The notes: generated by a model not told the origin, from the sequence alone. DNA of 64,000 nt from Streptococcus downei MFe28 (GCF_900459175.1 NZ_UHFA01000002.1:1-64000); one strand, 5' to 3'. Positions 48,627-58,543 are shown, counted from the stretch's first letter. Numbers and translations: made by a program.

Positions 48627-49293
48627 TGCGGTTCACCTCCTTATAGATATCATCCAGAGCCAATCCTCGATAGTCATCCTGTAAAGCCCGAACGTTCTCA
48701 TACAGAATTAATTTTCCATCGTTAATCATAAGAACCTCGTCGAAAAGTTCTTCCATATCCTGAACCAAATGGGTGCTAATAATGGCAACACTATTGGGAC
48801 GACGATAGCGCTTAATCAAATCAATCAAGATCTCCCGTGTCAGCGGGTCAACCCCAGCCAAGGGTTCATCTAGTAGGTAATAGTCAACATCCTGAGCAAG
48901 AGCAAAAACAAGGTGTAGTTGCTCTTTCATTCCTTTCGAGTAATCAGCTACCTTCTTTTTAGGATCCAGCCTTAAATCCTTCAACATTTGTCTAACTCTT
49001 TTTTCATTGAAATGAGAGTAGAGACTTTTAAAGTCCTTGAGACAAGATTCAATTGTCATATCTTTGGGAATAAAAGGACTATCAGGTAGAAGAAAAGCTC
49101 TATAACTGTCTTTAGATATTTGTCCCTTATATTTTTGATAGAATCCTGCCCAGATATTTAGGAGAGTCGTCTTCCCTGCTCCATTTGGACCAAGCAGAGC
49201 AATAATCTGATTACGATTCTCAAGGTTAAGCGATAGATCCTTGAGGATTTTATGACGGTTAAAACCGAAAGATAGATGTCGACTTATCAACAT
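48610..49293 (-). CDS. ABC transporter ATP-binding protein
   Basis: 227 residues. Walker A GPNGAGKTTLLN (about 35), signature YSKGMKEQLHLVF (variant of LSGGQ), Walker B YYLLDEPLAGVDP and switch His ISTHLVQDM. RBS AAGGAGGACAAGACT. The YSKGM signature is usual in ABC-2 type exporters for antibiotics or lipids. No GntR regulator, common for this type, is beside it. Confidence 0.88.
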   Translation of the reverse strand: MLISRHLSFGFNRHKILKDLSLNLENRNQIIALLGPNGAGKTTLLNIWAGFYQKYKGQISKDSYRAFLLPDSPFIPKDMTIESCLKDFKSLYSHFNEKRVRQMLKDLRLDPKKKVADYSKGMKEQLHLVFALAQDVDYYLLDEPLAGVDPLTREILIDLIKRYRRPNSVAIISTHLVQDMEELFDEVLMINDGKLILYENVRALQDDYRGLALDDIYKEVNRNVGTY

Positions 49294-49358
49294 AGTCTTG
49301 TCCTCCTTATATATAAAATTATAAATATATAAAAATAATATACATTGCTCTCATCTAT

Positions 49359-49387
49359 AGAATAGTTCTTGATGGCAACTTTGTCAA
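49359..49387 (-). promoter_or_regulatory. promoter of the ABC exporter pair
   Basis: TTGACA (49382-49387), 17-nt spacer, TATTCT (49359-49364) on the minus strand. Directly upstream is an A/T palindrome (TTTTTTATATAAAA and TTTTATATAAAAAA, 49390-49419) that may be an operator. Confidence 0.7.
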
Positions 49388-49411
49388 GGTTTTTTATATA
49401 AAAATTTTATA

Positions 49412-49440
49412 TAAAAAATCGACCTGCCAATGAGCAAGTC
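49412..49440 (-). terminator. terminator of the nucleotidyltransferase gene
   Basis: GACTTGC-TCATTG-GCAGGTC then ATTTTTTATAT on the minus strand. Confidence 0.75.
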
Positions 49441-49460
49441 AATTCTAACGTCTGTTTTTA

Positions 49461-50009
49461 TCAGTTCTCTATCTTTAATTGTGGCCACTTGGCCTGCCAA
49501 TTTTTTTCGGCCAACCGCTTCTGGTACAGAGCCATTCTATCTTTGTCCGCTTTAAAATGTGGCGTCGGCCTCACGACAAAGTTCAGAATATCTTCTAAGC
49601 CATAGGGTAAAAATACTTCTAGCTGTCCTTCTTCATCGAGCCTAGCCCCAATTGCTGTACAGCGTTCTGGATATTTACTGATGGCATCCCTAGAACTGGT
49701 ATAAGGTAAGGTGTGAGGGCTGTGACCGTGCATATCTTTCTGATTCTTTAGCTCCCAGTTGTAGGTCGGATAGACTTGTCGAAGCTGAGCTTCAATTTTC
49801 TTGGTCTTCTCATAGGGAACTTTTCTGTCAAAAAATACAATATCGACATCGGTCGTCTCATCAAAAGCCGGCAGATGTGATAATTTATTCCAGATGAAAT
49901 TTCGTAAGGTTCCTGCAGCCAGCCAAGAATCCGACAGGCCAAGGTCTCTTACAGTTGACAAAATTCTCATGATGTCTGGATCAGCAGCTAATAATTTTTC
50001 CAGCTCCAT
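49461..50009 (-). CDS. nucleotidyltransferase family protein (PF06042-like)
   Basis: 182 residues from the ATG after GAGGACCACT. The minimal nucleotidyltransferase core has AAGTLRNFIW and the acidic pair in TTDVDIVFFD. C-terminal conserved parts are CTAIGARLDEEG and YGLEDILNFVVRPTP. Function of the family is unknown. Downstream of the rbfA terminator, so separately transcribed. Confidence 0.85.
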   Translation of the reverse strand: MELEKLLAADPDIMRILSTVRDLGLSDSWLAAGTLRNFIWNKLSHLPAFDETTDVDIVFFDRKVPYEKTKKIEAQLRQVYPTYNWELKNQKDMHGHSPHTLPYTSSRDAISKYPERCTAIGARLDEEGQLEVFLPYGLEDILNFVVRPTPHFKADKDRMALYQKRLAEKNWQAKWPQLKIEN

Positions 50010-50044
50010 AGTGGTCCTCAATAGTTGTTTGAATGAGCTAAGAG

Positions 50045-50068
50045 AAAAGGCTCCCTTGAGAGCCTTTT
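50045..50068 (-). terminator. terminator of the nusA-infB operon
   Basis: AAAAGGCTCTC-AAGG-GAGCCTTTT-like stem at the rbfA stop codon on the minus strand. Confidence 0.85.
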
Positions 50069-50422
50069 TTATTTCTTGCTTTCCAAATCACGCAACATCT
50101 GGTCGATTTTATTACCATAGGCAATGGACTCGTCCTTGATGAAGGTTAAATCTGGAATTTTATACATTTGGAGATTCTTGCCAAGTTCCCTTTTGATGGT
50201 TCCCTTAGCTTTTTCTAGACCTGTTTGGGCCTTTTGATTATCCGAAGCCAGGTCACTCATAATGGTGTAGTAGACCTTGGCCAGGGATAAATCTCCTAAC
50301 ATTTGGACATCGGTGATGGTGACACCAGAGACACGGGGGTCACGAACCTTCTTTTGTAGAATTTCGTTAACCTCTCGTTTAATCTCCATACCAACCCGAT
50401 CCGTCCGAAAAGAATTAGCCAT
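50069..50422 (-). CDS. rbfA: ribosome-binding factor A
   Basis: 117 residues from ATG of [20 protein letters not shown] (AAGAAGG upstream). KH-type domain with [20 protein letters not shown]. Needed for 16S 5'-end processing and 30S maturation in the cold. Last gene of the rimP-nusA-infB operon but separated from infB by 616 nt of repeats, which is unusual. Confidence 0.94.
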   Translation of the reverse strand: MANSFRTDRVGMEIKREVNEILQKKVRDPRVSGVTITDVQMLGDLSLAKVYYTIMSDLASDNQKAQTGLEKAKGTIKRELGKNLQMYKIPDLTFIKDESIAYGNKIDQMLRDLESKK

Positions 50423-50499
50423 CCTTTGCCTTCTTTCCATTTAGTTTCAACTCTGATTAGTGTTTTAACGCTTAGTCAGGTAATCATAGTAGCTGACAT

Positions 50500-50668
50500 A
50501 AGACTGGGGGGACAATAGCTACCAGTCCTCAAAAATTCGTTGATACGATTTTAGCGCAGTGGTTGTTTGGCTGTCCTTGTCACAAGTGACAGCGGCCAAC
50601 CTAATCAACTGTGCGGGGGTGAGACAACGAAATTGATGGCTTCGCCATACCAAGACTTTCTCACCCCT
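50500..50668. repeat. dispersed intergenic repeat, copy 2
   Basis: Blocks CGCAGTGGTTGTTTGGC, CTTGTCACAAGTGACAG, CCTAATCAACTGTGCGG and GTGAGACAACGAAATTGATGG match the order at 28490-28675. Noncoding. Confidence 0.65.
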
Positions 50669-50679
50669 TAACGTTTACG

Positions 50680-51044
50680 ACGCTTGGAGCTTTAGCTCGA
50701 TAATAGCTAAAGCTCCAAGTTAGCATAACGCTTAGAGAACTGTCATAGCAGTTCTCGTATCAGAATTAGAAGCTTTAGCTTCAATTCTGATTAGACTTTC
50801 GACGCATTCGAACTCAAGTTGATAATAGTTGAGCTTGAATGCTAGTATAGCGTTTAGGCAGACTACCTTAGTAGCTGCCGTGTAAAAACTAGGAAGATAG
50901 TTCCAGTTTTAATAACAAACGCTTGCGACGCTTGAAGCATTAACTCGATAATAGTTAATGCTTCGAGTTAGTATAACGCTTAGAGAACTGCCATAGCAGT
51001 TCTCGTATCAGAATTAGAAGCTTTAGTTTCAATTCTGATTAGCG
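50680..51044. repeat. three imperfect hairpin-rich tandem units between infB and rbfA
   Basis: Units of about 120-127 bp at 50680-50794, 50795-50915 and 50916-51044. Each has a stem such as GGAGCTTTAGCT/AGCTAAAGCTCC, then GAGAACTG/CAGTTCTC, then AATTAGAAGCTTTAGCTTC. The middle unit is diverged but its stems remain paired (CTCAAGTTG.../AACTTGAG types). A fragment (CTGATTAGTGTTTTAACGCTTAG) is at 50456. The last unit ends at the infB stop codon. Confidence 0.75.
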
Positions 51045-53801
51045 TTTGATTTCCTCCATCACGTAGGCTTCGACAGTATCGTCAACCTTGATGTCGTTGT
51101 AGCCTTCAATCATGAGACCACCTTCTTGGGCGTTGCCGATTTCTTTGACATCGTCCTTGAAGTGACGCAGGCTGGCTAATTTACCGTCGTAGATAACGAC
51201 ACCGTCACGGATAACCCGAACACTGGAGTCGCGGGTAACTTTACCGCTGGTAACCAAGAATCCGCCGATGGTGCCGACCTTAGAAACCTTGAAGGTTTCA
51301 CGGATAAGGGCTTCCCCGATAATCTTTTCTTCGAATTCAGGATCCAGCATTCCCTTCATGGCATCTTCAATTTCTTCGATAACCTTGTAGATAATGCTGT
51401 GGAGACGGATCTCAACTTCATCAGTTTCTGCTTGAGCCCGCGCTTGTGGGGTAGGACGGACATTAAAACCAATGACAACGGCATTAGAAGCTTCAGCCAG
51501 AGTAATGTCAGACTCGTTGATAGCACCGACAGCCGAGTGAACGATGGTGACCTTAGCCCCTTCGACTTCAATCTTTTGCAGAGAGGTCGCTAGTGCTTCG
51601 ACAGAGCCTTGCACATCTGCCTTGATGATGACATTAACAGACTTAACTTCGCCATCTTTGAGGGTATCAAAGAGGTTTTCAAGACTGACACGATGGGTAA
51701 TTTGACGTTGCTTGAGCAGAGCCCGCTTAGCCCGTTCTTCACCGGCAGCCCGAGCTGCTTTTTCATCTTCATAAATTGCGAAGTGGTCACCAGCCATTGG
51801 GGCTTCATTAAGACCTGTGATAGATACTGGTGTTGATGGCGCTGCCTCTTTCACCCGACGCCCCAGATCATTGGTCATGGCCCGAACCCGACCGAAGGTA
51901 TTACCCGCAACGATTGGGTCTTGAACATGTAGAGTCCCTTGTTGGACCAAGAGAGTTGCAACAGCTCCTTTCCCCTTATCTAAACGAGCTTCAATAACGG
52001 TACCGATAGCTCGAACGGTTGGATCAGCCTTGAGCTCTTCCATTTCAGCAACCAGAAGGACAGTTTCCAGAAGTTCATCAATATTTTGACCGAATTTAGC
52101 TGAAATTTCAACGAATTCTGACTCACCACCCCAAGCGGTCGAGATAACACCGTGTTCAGCCAGCTCACCGATAACCCGCTCAGGGTTGGCACCTGGTTTA
52201 TCAATCTTGTTGATGGCAACAATAATTGGCACACCGGCAGCCTTAGAGTGGTTAATCGCTTCAACAGTTTGTGGCATAACGCCGTCGTCTGCAGCAACAA
52301 TCAGGATGGTGACATCAGTAACCGAGGCACCACGAGCCCGCATCGAAGTGAAGGCTGCATGTCCTGGGGTATCTAGGAAGGTAATCTTTTTACCGTTGGC
52401 ATTGATTTGATAGGCACCGATGTGTTGAGTAATACCACCGGCTTCACCTGTGGCTACCCGAGAATTTCGCAGAGTATCTAGAAGGGTTGTTTTACCATGG
52501 TCAACGTGTCCCATGATGGTTACGACTGGTGCACGTTCAACCAATTGGTCTTCATTGAGGTAGTCATCATCAACAAAGAAACGTTCGATATCGGCATCAT
52601 CAACCTCAACCTTTTTCTTAGGATCGATACCATAATCCACCATGAGGAGTTCAATGGTGTCACCATCCAAGGATTGGTTTTGGGTAGCCATTACACCCAT
52701 CATGAAGAGCTTCTTAACGATTTCGGCAGGTTCACGCTTGATACGTTTTGCGATATCAGCAACCGTCATTCCTTCAGTGTATTCAAATTCCTTAGGCAAT
52801 TCATGGAACTTACGTTCGGTGACTGGTTTTGGAGCTTGATCCTTACGGTTGTTCTTTCCTTTTTTCTTCTTATGATTCCAGTTACTGTTTCTTTGGTTTC
52901 TCACTTGGTTTTGATTATTCCACTTCTTATTTTTACTTTGTTTTGGCCCATCTTCATTCTGATGTGAAAAGTCACGTGATTTGTCTGAACGATTAGCTTT
53001 CTTGCGACGGGTATCCTTGGCCTTGGCTGGGGCTGGTTTTGCAGCTACTGTTGGAGCCGCTGCTGGCGTTGGCTTACTTGGTTGAGCCTGAGTTTCTTCT
53101 TGAGCTTTCCGCTTGTTTTGACGAGCCTCTTCTTGACGACGGGCTGCCACAGACTTGCTTTCTTGTTCCTGACGGAAACGATCTTCGCTTTGGCGAGAGT
53201 ACTCCGCATTTTGTTCAGCTTTTAGGGCAGTTGCTCTGGCCTTGAAATCAATCCGTGGTCCTTGGTTATTAGCTTGACCACGATTATCTCGGCGGTCATT
53301 GCGGTTTCCTGGACGGTTGTCCCTACGACGCTCATTATTGCGACGGTCGCCTCGATTATTCTGCTTGCCCTTGCCCCCTTGGTTTTGGCGGCGTTCAGCT
53401 TCAGCCTTGGCCTTAGCTTCACGCTCAGCCTTAAAGTTGCGAATTTTTGGTTTGGGCTTGGTAGCAGGTTTAGCCTGAGTTGCTTGACTTGGTACCGACT
53501 GGCTGGCTTGGGCTGGCTTGACTTCTTGAGTCGAGCTGGCCTTAGCCTCCTGCTCCGCCTTTGGAGCTTGAGCAGGTTTGGCAGGGGCAGAACTTTCTGA
53601 CGCCTTAGGTTTTTGAGCTACTGGTTTACTAGCTGGAGCCTGACTAGCTGAGAAACTGCTGGCAATGCGTTTGGCATCAGCATCTTCGACACTAGAAGCG
53701 TGGCTCTTGACATCCAAGCCCAAACTCTTGGCCTTTTCCACCACATCTTTACTTGGTTTGCCAAGTTCCTTGGCAATTTCGTACAATCTTTTCTTAGACA
53801 A
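51039..53801 (-). CDS. infB: translation initiation factor IF-2
   Basis: 920 residues. A long N-terminal region rich in Ala, Lys, Gln and Arg (about 45-330) follows the first IF2_N motif ([20 protein letters not shown]). The second IF2_N motif is at about 340-400. The GTPase domain starts with [17 protein letters not shown] (G1), then [10 protein letters not shown] (G2), [10 protein letters not shown] (G3) and [12 protein letters not shown] (G4). It brings fMet-tRNA to the 30S subunit. Confidence 0.97.
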   Translation of the reverse strand: MSKKRLYEIAKELGKPSKDVVEKAKSLGLDVKSHASSVEDADAKRIASSFSASQAPASKPVAQKPKASESSAPAKPAQAPKAEQEAKASSTQEVKPAQASQSVPSQATQAKPATKPKPKIRNFKAEREAKAKAEAERRQNQGGKGKQNNRGDRRNNERRRDNRPGNRNDRRDNRGQANNQGPRIDFKARATALKAEQNAEYSRQSEDRFRQEQESKSVAARRQEEARQNKRKAQEETQAQPSKPTPAAAPTVAAKPAPAKAKDTRRKKANRSDKSRDFSHQNEDGPKQSKNKKWNNQNQVRNQRNSNWNHKKKKGKNNRKDQAPKPVTERKFHELPKEFEYTEGMTVADIAKRIKREPAEIVKKLFMMGVMATQNQSLDGDTIELLMVDYGIDPKKKVEVDDADIERFFVDDDYLNEDQLVERAPVVTIMGHVDHGKTTLLDTLRNSRVATGEAGGITQHIGAYQINANGKKITFLDTPGHAAFTSMRARGASVTDVTILIVAADDGVMPQTVEAINHSKAAGVPIIVAINKIDKPGANPERVIGELAEHGVISTAWGGESEFVEISAKFGQNIDELLETVLLVAEMEELKADPTVRAIGTVIEARLDKGKGAVATLLVQQGTLHVQDPIVAGNTFGRVRAMTNDLGRRVKEAAPSTPVSITGLNEAPMAGDHFAIYEDEKAARAAGEERAKRALLKQRQITHRVSLENLFDTLKDGEVKSVNVIIKADVQGSVEALATSLQKIEVEGAKVTIVHSAVGAINESDITLAEASNAVVIGFNVRPTPQARAQAETDEVEIRLHSIIYKVIEEIEDAMKGMLDPEFEEKIIGEALIRETFKVSKVGTIGGFLVTSGKVTRDSSVRVIRDGVVIYDGKLASLRHFKDDVKEIGNAQEGGLMIEGYNDIKVDDTVEAYVMEEIKR

Positions 53802-53820
53802 ATCATGTCCTCCTATTCCT

Positions 53821-54123
53821 TTAGTTCATAAGAGTCCTCATTTTCTTTGCAAATCCAGCGTCAGTCACGGCCAGAACCTTGCGGGAGCGACCGATGGCAA
53901 CGCTTAATTCCAGTGCTGAAAACACTGTGGAGACTTCTATAGCGTAATATTGGCATTTATCAGTTACTTTTTTGGTCAAATTTGGAGCCGCATCATGAGC
54001 CAGGAAGACCAACCTAGTCTGGTGCTGTTGGATGGCCTTGATGACCAAATCCTCACCAGAGGTTAGGGCGCCTGCTCGCTGGGCTAGACCCAGTAAATTG
54101 GATAATTTTTCTAAATTAGTCAA
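53821..54123 (-). CDS. L7Ae-family ribosomal protein (YlxQ/RplGA-like)
   Basis: 100 residues from TTG (TTG ACT AAT..., giving [20 protein letters not shown]). This TTG overlaps the last codons of ylxR; the frame is open to an ATG 42 nt upstream, but homologues start at the TTG position. K-turn-binding fold: [35 protein letters not shown]. Between ylxR and infB, as in most Firmicutes. Confidence 0.88.
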   Translation of the reverse strand: MTNLEKLSNLLGLAQRAGALTSGEDLVIKAIQQHQTRLVFLAHDAAPNLTKKVTDKCQYYAIEVSTVFSALELSVAIGRSRKVLAVTDAGFAKKMRTLMN

Positions 54124-54412
54124 GGCCCAACTCTCTTCTTTTAACCTTGTGATCAACATAGGCAATCAATTCATCGTAGAAGCTTTCAGGAACTTCCATG
54201 GAAAAGCTATGATTGAAAACCCGTCTCTTCTTGGCCAACTGAGCTTCTTCATTATCTAGCTTGATATAGGCTCCTCGACCATTTTTCTTGCCTGTTGGAT
54301 CAATAAAGATTTGACCTTCCTTATTTTTAACAATCCTAAGCAGGTCTCGCTTGTCAATCACTTGACCGGAAACAACTGATTTTCTCAAAGGTATTTTTCT
54401 GGTTTTAGCCAT
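54116..54412 (-). CDS. ylxR: YlxR family RNA/DNA-binding protein
   Basis: 98 residues. RKIPLRKSVVSG, DPTGKKNGRGAYI (the GRGAY motif) and a basic C terminus. YlxR is reported as a nucleoid-associated regulator in Bacillus. Ser replaces the Cys common in other phyla, as usual in streptococci. Start after GGAAGGTCTTAT. Confidence 0.92.
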   Translation of the reverse strand: MAKTRKIPLRKSVVSGQVIDKRDLLRIVKNKEGQIFIDPTGKKNGRGAYIKLDNEEAQLAKKRRVFNHSFSMEVPESFYDELIAYVDHKVKRRELGLD

Positions 54413-54431
54413 ATAAGACCTTCCTTGTTTC

Positions 54432-55748
54432 TTAGTCTTGGTCCGCTGACTCAGCTTCTTCTACTGGAGCTTCAGCCTCAATCTCTTGGCTCTCTATAGC
54501 TTCGTCAAGGTCTTGAGCTTCTTCAACTTCCGCTTGCTCTTGAGCTTCTGCGTCAATTTGATCAGCCTCTTGAACCTCTTCTAGGCCTTCTGCTGATTCC
54601 AGAATTTCTGAACTTGACTCTTCAGCCAGGTCATCGGCCTCATAGGCTTCCTCAGCCTGGGCTTCCATGGTTTCGTATTCTGTCGCTGACTTGATATCAA
54701 TGCGGTAGCCAGTCAAATGAGCCGCTAGGCGGACATTCTGACCACGACGACCGATAGCCAAGGACAATTTATTGTCTGGCACAACAACCGTTGCATGTTT
54801 GCTGTTTTCATCATCGAAGATAACATAGTCAACTTCCGCTGGGGCAATGGCATTGTAGATAAATTCAGCTGGATCTTCTTCCCATTGGATAACGTCGATA
54901 TTTTCTTCAACAGGAACAGCCAAACCTGACTTAGGATCTAGGCGAACTGGGTGGAACTTGCTGACAACCTTTTTGATGTTGGCACCGCCACGACCAACGA
55001 TGGTCCCGATGGCATCCACATTAGGGTTATGGCTACGAACCGCAACCTTGGTCCGGTCGCCAGCTTCGCGGGAGACACTCATGATTTCCACAGTACCATC
55101 GAAAACTTCTGGAATTTCTTGTTCCATGATGCGCTTGATGAATTGTGGATGGCTCCGACTCACGAAAACATTGACCCCGCGAGGATTGTTTTCCACCTTA
55201 TAAACATAAACCTCAATGCGGTCGTGTGATTTGAAGGTTTCCCCAGGGATTTGGTCCTGGTGGGAGAGCTGGGCTTCAATCGAGCCCAGGTTAACGTAGA
55301 TGAAACGTTGGTCAAAACGCTCAACCGTTCCGGTCATGATTTCACCTTCGTGCTCCTTGTACTCATTGTAGGTAATTTCCCGCATCTGACGACGCATCTT
55401 TTCCATGATGGTTTGCTTAGCGGATTGGGCAGCCACACGGCCGAACTCTTTGACAGATTCTTCAAAACGAATCTTATCCCCCAGCTCATAGGCTGAGCTA
55501 ATCTTGAGGGCATCAGCTAGACTGATTTCCAAGCGGCTATCAAAAACTTCTTCGACAACTTCACGCACACTGTAGACTTGGAAATCACCAGTTTTTTCAT
55601 TAAATTCAACCTCACAGCTGTCGGATTGACCGTAGCGACGCTTGTAGGCAGATTTAAGCGATTCGGTCACCGCATCAATGATGTCGTTTTTGTCGATGTG
55701 TTTTTCTTCTTCCAGAACACGGAAGGCTTCTAGCATTTCTTTGCTCAT
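54432..55748 (-). CDS. nusA: transcription termination/antitermination protein NusA
   Basis: 438 residues. N-terminal RNAP-binding domain (1-125), S1 domain (about 130-200, GEIMTGTVERFDQRFIYVNL), and two KH domains with GTIVGRGGANIKK and LSLAIGRRGQNVRLAAHL. A Glu/Ala-rich acidic tail (about 360-438) replaces the C-terminal repeats of proteobacterial NusA; this tail is normal in streptococci but long here. Confidence 0.96.
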   Translation of the reverse strand: MSKEMLEAFRVLEEEKHIDKNDIIDAVTESLKSAYKRRYGQSDSCEVEFNEKTGDFQVYSVREVVEEVFDSRLEISLADALKISSAYELGDKIRFEESVKEFGRVAAQSAKQTIMEKMRRQMREITYNEYKEHEGEIMTGTVERFDQRFIYVNLGSIEAQLSHQDQIPGETFKSHDRIEVYVYKVENNPRGVNVFVSRSHPQFIKRIMEQEIPEVFDGTVEIMSVSREAGDRTKVAVRSHNPNVDAIGTIVGRGGANIKKVVSKFHPVRLDPKSGLAVPVEENIDVIQWEEDPAEFIYNAIAPAEVDYVIFDDENSKHATVVVPDNKLSLAIGRRGQNVRLAAHLTGYRIDIKSATEYETMEAQAEEAYEADDLAEESSSEILESAEGLEEVQEADQIDAEAQEQAEVEEAQDLDEAIESQEIEAEAPVEEAESADQD

Positions 55749-55903
55749 AAGTTTTTTCGTCCACCTTTAAGTGGACTAGGCATCCTTTCTATATTTTCAA
55801 TCATCTTGAATTCCCAATGAAATTCAAAGTCTTTAACAATTTTGACTAGACCTAGATTCCCAGCAAAAGCCTAAGGCAACTGGCTAGGGGGTCATCCTTT
55901 TGC

Positions 55904-56380
55904 CTAAAGTTTGACAGCCATTCGAGCCTTGGCAACAGTCGAATAAGGAATTTCCACCTGCTTTTTACGGGTCTTATCCAGATATTCCAGGGTCAAGGTT
56001 TGTCCATCAAAATCAAGCAAGTCTCCTTCAAAAACCTTAACCTTGTCAATGGCCTTGTAGAGGCTGACATTGATGTAGGAGCCGATAGCTGCCTCGAGAC
56101 TTTCAGCTGTCTTCAAGGGCCGCTCCAAACCGGGACTGGAAATTTCCAACATGTACTGGCTGGGGAAGGGATCAGGCTTGATGGTATCCAAGAGCGGACT
56201 AATAATATCCGTCAACTCAGCCGTATCATCCACCGTAATACCCTCTGGCTTATCTACCAGAATAGACAGGACATAATCAGCCCCCATCTTTTCATATTCC
56301 ACATCAACCAGCTCAAAAGGCTGGGGAATAGCAGGAGCAACAACCTGAGTAACCGTATCAATAAGCGTCTGATTAGCGAT
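55904..56380 (-). CDS. rimP: ribosome maturation factor RimP, non-AUG start (AUC)
   Basis: 158 residues if begun at ATC 56378-56380. Body: [55 protein letters not shown]. Homologues carry some 26 residues before the first ATG/GTG available (56302), and those residues are encoded here ([20 protein letters not shown]). No ATG, GTG or TTG exists in frame between the upstream stop and them. AGAGG lies 8-9 nt before ATC, correct for initiation there. First gene of the nusA operon. Confidence 0.85.
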   Translation of the reverse strand: MANQTLIDTVTQVVAPAIPQPFELVDVEYEKMGADYVLSILVDKPEGITVDDTAELTDIISPLLDTIKPDPFPSQYMLEISSPGLERPLKTAESLEAAIGSYINVSLYKAIDKVKVFEGDLLDFDGQTLTLEYLDKTRKKQVEIPYSTVAKARMAVKL

Positions 56381-56446
56381 AAGATTTACCTCTGCTTTCT
56401 AGTTTTCCCCTCATGAAAAGGAAAACAAATCCATACATAGACAAGA

Positions 56447-56477
56447 GGCGAAGTCATCCAACTTCGCCCCTCTCTGT
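56447..56477 (-). promoter_or_regulatory. leader hairpin of the rimP-nusA operon
   Basis: GAGGGGCGAAGT-TGGATG-ACTTCGCCTC on the minus strand, 12-bp stem in the 5' leader, 20 nt after the -10 box. Not followed by a T-run, so more likely an RNA stability or NusA-linked feature than a terminator. Confidence 0.6.
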
Positions 56478-56489
56478 ATTATTTCCTAT

Positions 56490-56518
56490 AGTATAGCACG
56501 TCAGCCCCCTAATTGCAA
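56490..56518 (-). promoter_or_regulatory. promoter of the rimP-nusA-infB operon
   Basis: TTGCAA (56513-56518), 17-nt spacer, TATACT (56490-56495) on the minus strand. Confidence 0.75.
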
Positions 56519-56752
56519 GGGACAAGGTCAACCTATTACGTATTCTTAGACTGTTGACCAAGAATTCTTGAAAAGTTTTCTATATCCCTTACTAACTTTT
56601 ATCAGGCTATATCTTCGACTGTATGATTAACCTGTTGCAAGGAATAGGCTAGTAAGTTTTTAGCATTTCAATCAAAAATGGGAGAATTGGCGGTTTAACA
56701 ACGGACCTCTAGTCACATCTTCTCTTTTCTCTAGAAACTGAGACCCTTTGAT

Positions 56753-56794
56753 GATAGTTGTCTAACGATATCGCCGAAGTCAACTATCAAAATC
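56753..56794 (-). terminator. hairpin downstream of the glucan-binding protein gene
   Basis: TGATAGTTG pairs with CAACTATCA across a 20-nt loop, about 60 nt after the gene. No clear U tract, so its role as terminator is uncertain. 56520-56750 holds no gene I can support. Confidence 0.45.
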
Positions 56795-56850
56795 ACAAAT
56801 TGTAACCAACATCAGTCAATGATACTAGCTACCCGCCTAACAACTTGCTT

Positions 56851-58521
56851 TTAATCGGAGATGATGGTTCCGTCCCCATCAGCATTAAAACTATAGGTTA
56901 CACCATCAATAGTCAGTTTAGTATTGCGAACTCGCACCCCAGAATCAGGGGCATAGTAGCGAGTTACGCCATTTTCGGTAATCAATTCACCCCGAGCTTG
57001 CTTACCGTCTCTATGGAAATAAACAGTTTGACCATTGACAACTGCCTCTCCGATTAGAGCATAGCCTTCTGGTCCCATGTAATAACGGCTACCTTCCCAA
57101 TCGACGTAGCGATTTTTCCAAGCCGCACCAGTCTCAGGATCGGTATAGTAGATGTGGCTACTATTAGGAATAAAATCACTATAATAAGCATAGACTAACT
57201 CGCCCCTTGATTGCATACCATAGTAATATTTTTTAGTTGGAAGACCAAAATAGTAAATATTTCCATCAATGATCTGAATGCTGGTCACTTTGTTCCCCTT
57301 TTCATTGAGATAATACCAGTGACCTGACCTAGTTTTAATAAATTTTGGAGTTCCTTCTTTACCAGTAATTCTAGCTCCAGAATCCCAATCATAGAAGTCT
57401 CCAGTATCACCATTTCCTGAAAACTCCCCTTTAGCCTGATGACCATCATATTCAGAAAAGTAAACTTCAACACCGTCAATCGTGTGATATCCCGTCAACA
57501 TCCTGCCGTTTTCATCAACATAATACCAATTGCCATCCACCTCAACGTAACGATTCGTCACCAAGGCACCACTATCTTTATCATAGTAATGTCTATCTGG
57601 TGAAAAAATACTTTCTTTGGCTGGTGCAAAGGCACCCTTGACTTGGACACCATTCTCATCAAAGTAGACCTTGACAGAATCAACCGTTTGAGCACCGATC
57701 AACTTATTTCCATTGCCATCAACATAGTACCAATTGCCGGCCACTTCGACATAACGTTTAGTTAGCATAGCCCCGCTATCTTTGTCATAATAATGGCCAT
57801 CGGGGGCAAAGTTCCCCTTGACTTGGATGCCGTTCTCATCAAAATAGACCTTGACAGAGTCAACCGTTTGGGTACCAATTAATTTATCGCCCTTGTCATT
57901 AACATAGTACCAATTGCCGGCCACTTCGACATAACGTTTAGTCAACATAGCCCCGCTATCTTTGTCATAATAATGGCCATCGGGGGCAAAGTTCCCTTTG
58001 ACTTGGATGCCGTTCTCATCAAAGTAGACCTTGACAGAATCAATGATCTGAGCCCCGGTTAACTTATTCCCATTGCCATCAGCGTAATACCAATTCCCCT
58101 GTTCGTCACTATGATAACCCTTAGATTCGGAAGTGACTAAATTGTTTTTGGCTGAGACAGAAACATTATCTCCTCCTGTATATGAATCTGCTGAAGAGGT
58201 AGCGGGAACTTCAGAATTGGACGATACTGCTTGAGGAACAGTATCCTCTGAGGTACCATTAGAAGCCTGGGAGCCAAGTTCAGTCTTTAGGGTGTTCAAA
58301 CTAGTTTCTGTAGTAGGAGGGGTAACAGTCTCAACATCCGTACTAGGTTGGCTTTGATTTGTGGTCATGAGTATTTCACTTGTATTTGTTGGTTCTGTCT
58401 CTACAGTGTCTGCAAGAACTGGCTTCGCAATAAAGCTAGCAGCTGCCAGCACAGTAACACACGATAGACCAACAAAATACTTTTTAGCATAGTGCCATGG
58501 TGAAAATCTTAAATTTTTCAT
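56851..58521 (-). CDS. secreted glucan-binding repeat protein, GbpA-like
   Basis: 556 residues from ATG (AAAGGGG upstream); S. mutans GbpA has a similar length. Signal peptide about 1-38, cleaved after AKPVLA. A Ser/Thr-rich linker (about 39-125) precedes glucan/choline-binding repeats to the end, e.g. GNWYYVNDKGDKLIGTQTVD and DGHYYDKDSGAMLTKRYVEV. Three units of exactly 60 residues near the front are almost identical in DNA (57661, 57841, 58021 start points). No LPXTG anchor and no catalytic domain, so it likely binds extracellular glucan from glucosyltransferases and aids sucrose-dependent adhesion. Confidence 0.88.
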   Translation of the reverse strand: MKNLRFSPWHYAKKYFVGLSCVTVLAAASFIAKPVLADTVETEPTNTSEILMTTNQSQPSTDVETVTPPTTETSLNTLKTELGSQASNGTSEDTVPQAVSSNSEVPATSSADSYTGGDNVSVSAKNNLVTSESKGYHSDEQGNWYYADGNGNKLTGAQIIDSVKVYFDENGIQVKGNFAPDGHYYDKDSGAMLTKRYVEVAGNWYYVNDKGDKLIGTQTVDSVKVYFDENGIQVKGNFAPDGHYYDKDSGAMLTKRYVEVAGNWYYVDGNGNKLIGAQTVDSVKVYFDENGVQVKGAFAPAKESIFSPDRHYYDKDSGALVTNRYVEVDGNWYYVDENGRMLTGYHTIDGVEVYFSEYDGHQAKGEFSGNGDTGDFYDWDSGARITGKEGTPKFIKTRSGHWYYLNEKGNKVTSIQIIDGNIYYFGLPTKKYYYGMQSRGELVYAYYSDFIPNSSHIYYTDPETGAAWKNRYVDWEGSRYYMGPEGYALIGEAVVNGQTVYFHRDGKQARGELITENGVTRYYAPDSGVRVRNTKLTIDGVTYSFNADGDGTIISD

Positions 58522-58543
58522 ATCTTCAACCCCTTTCAATCCT

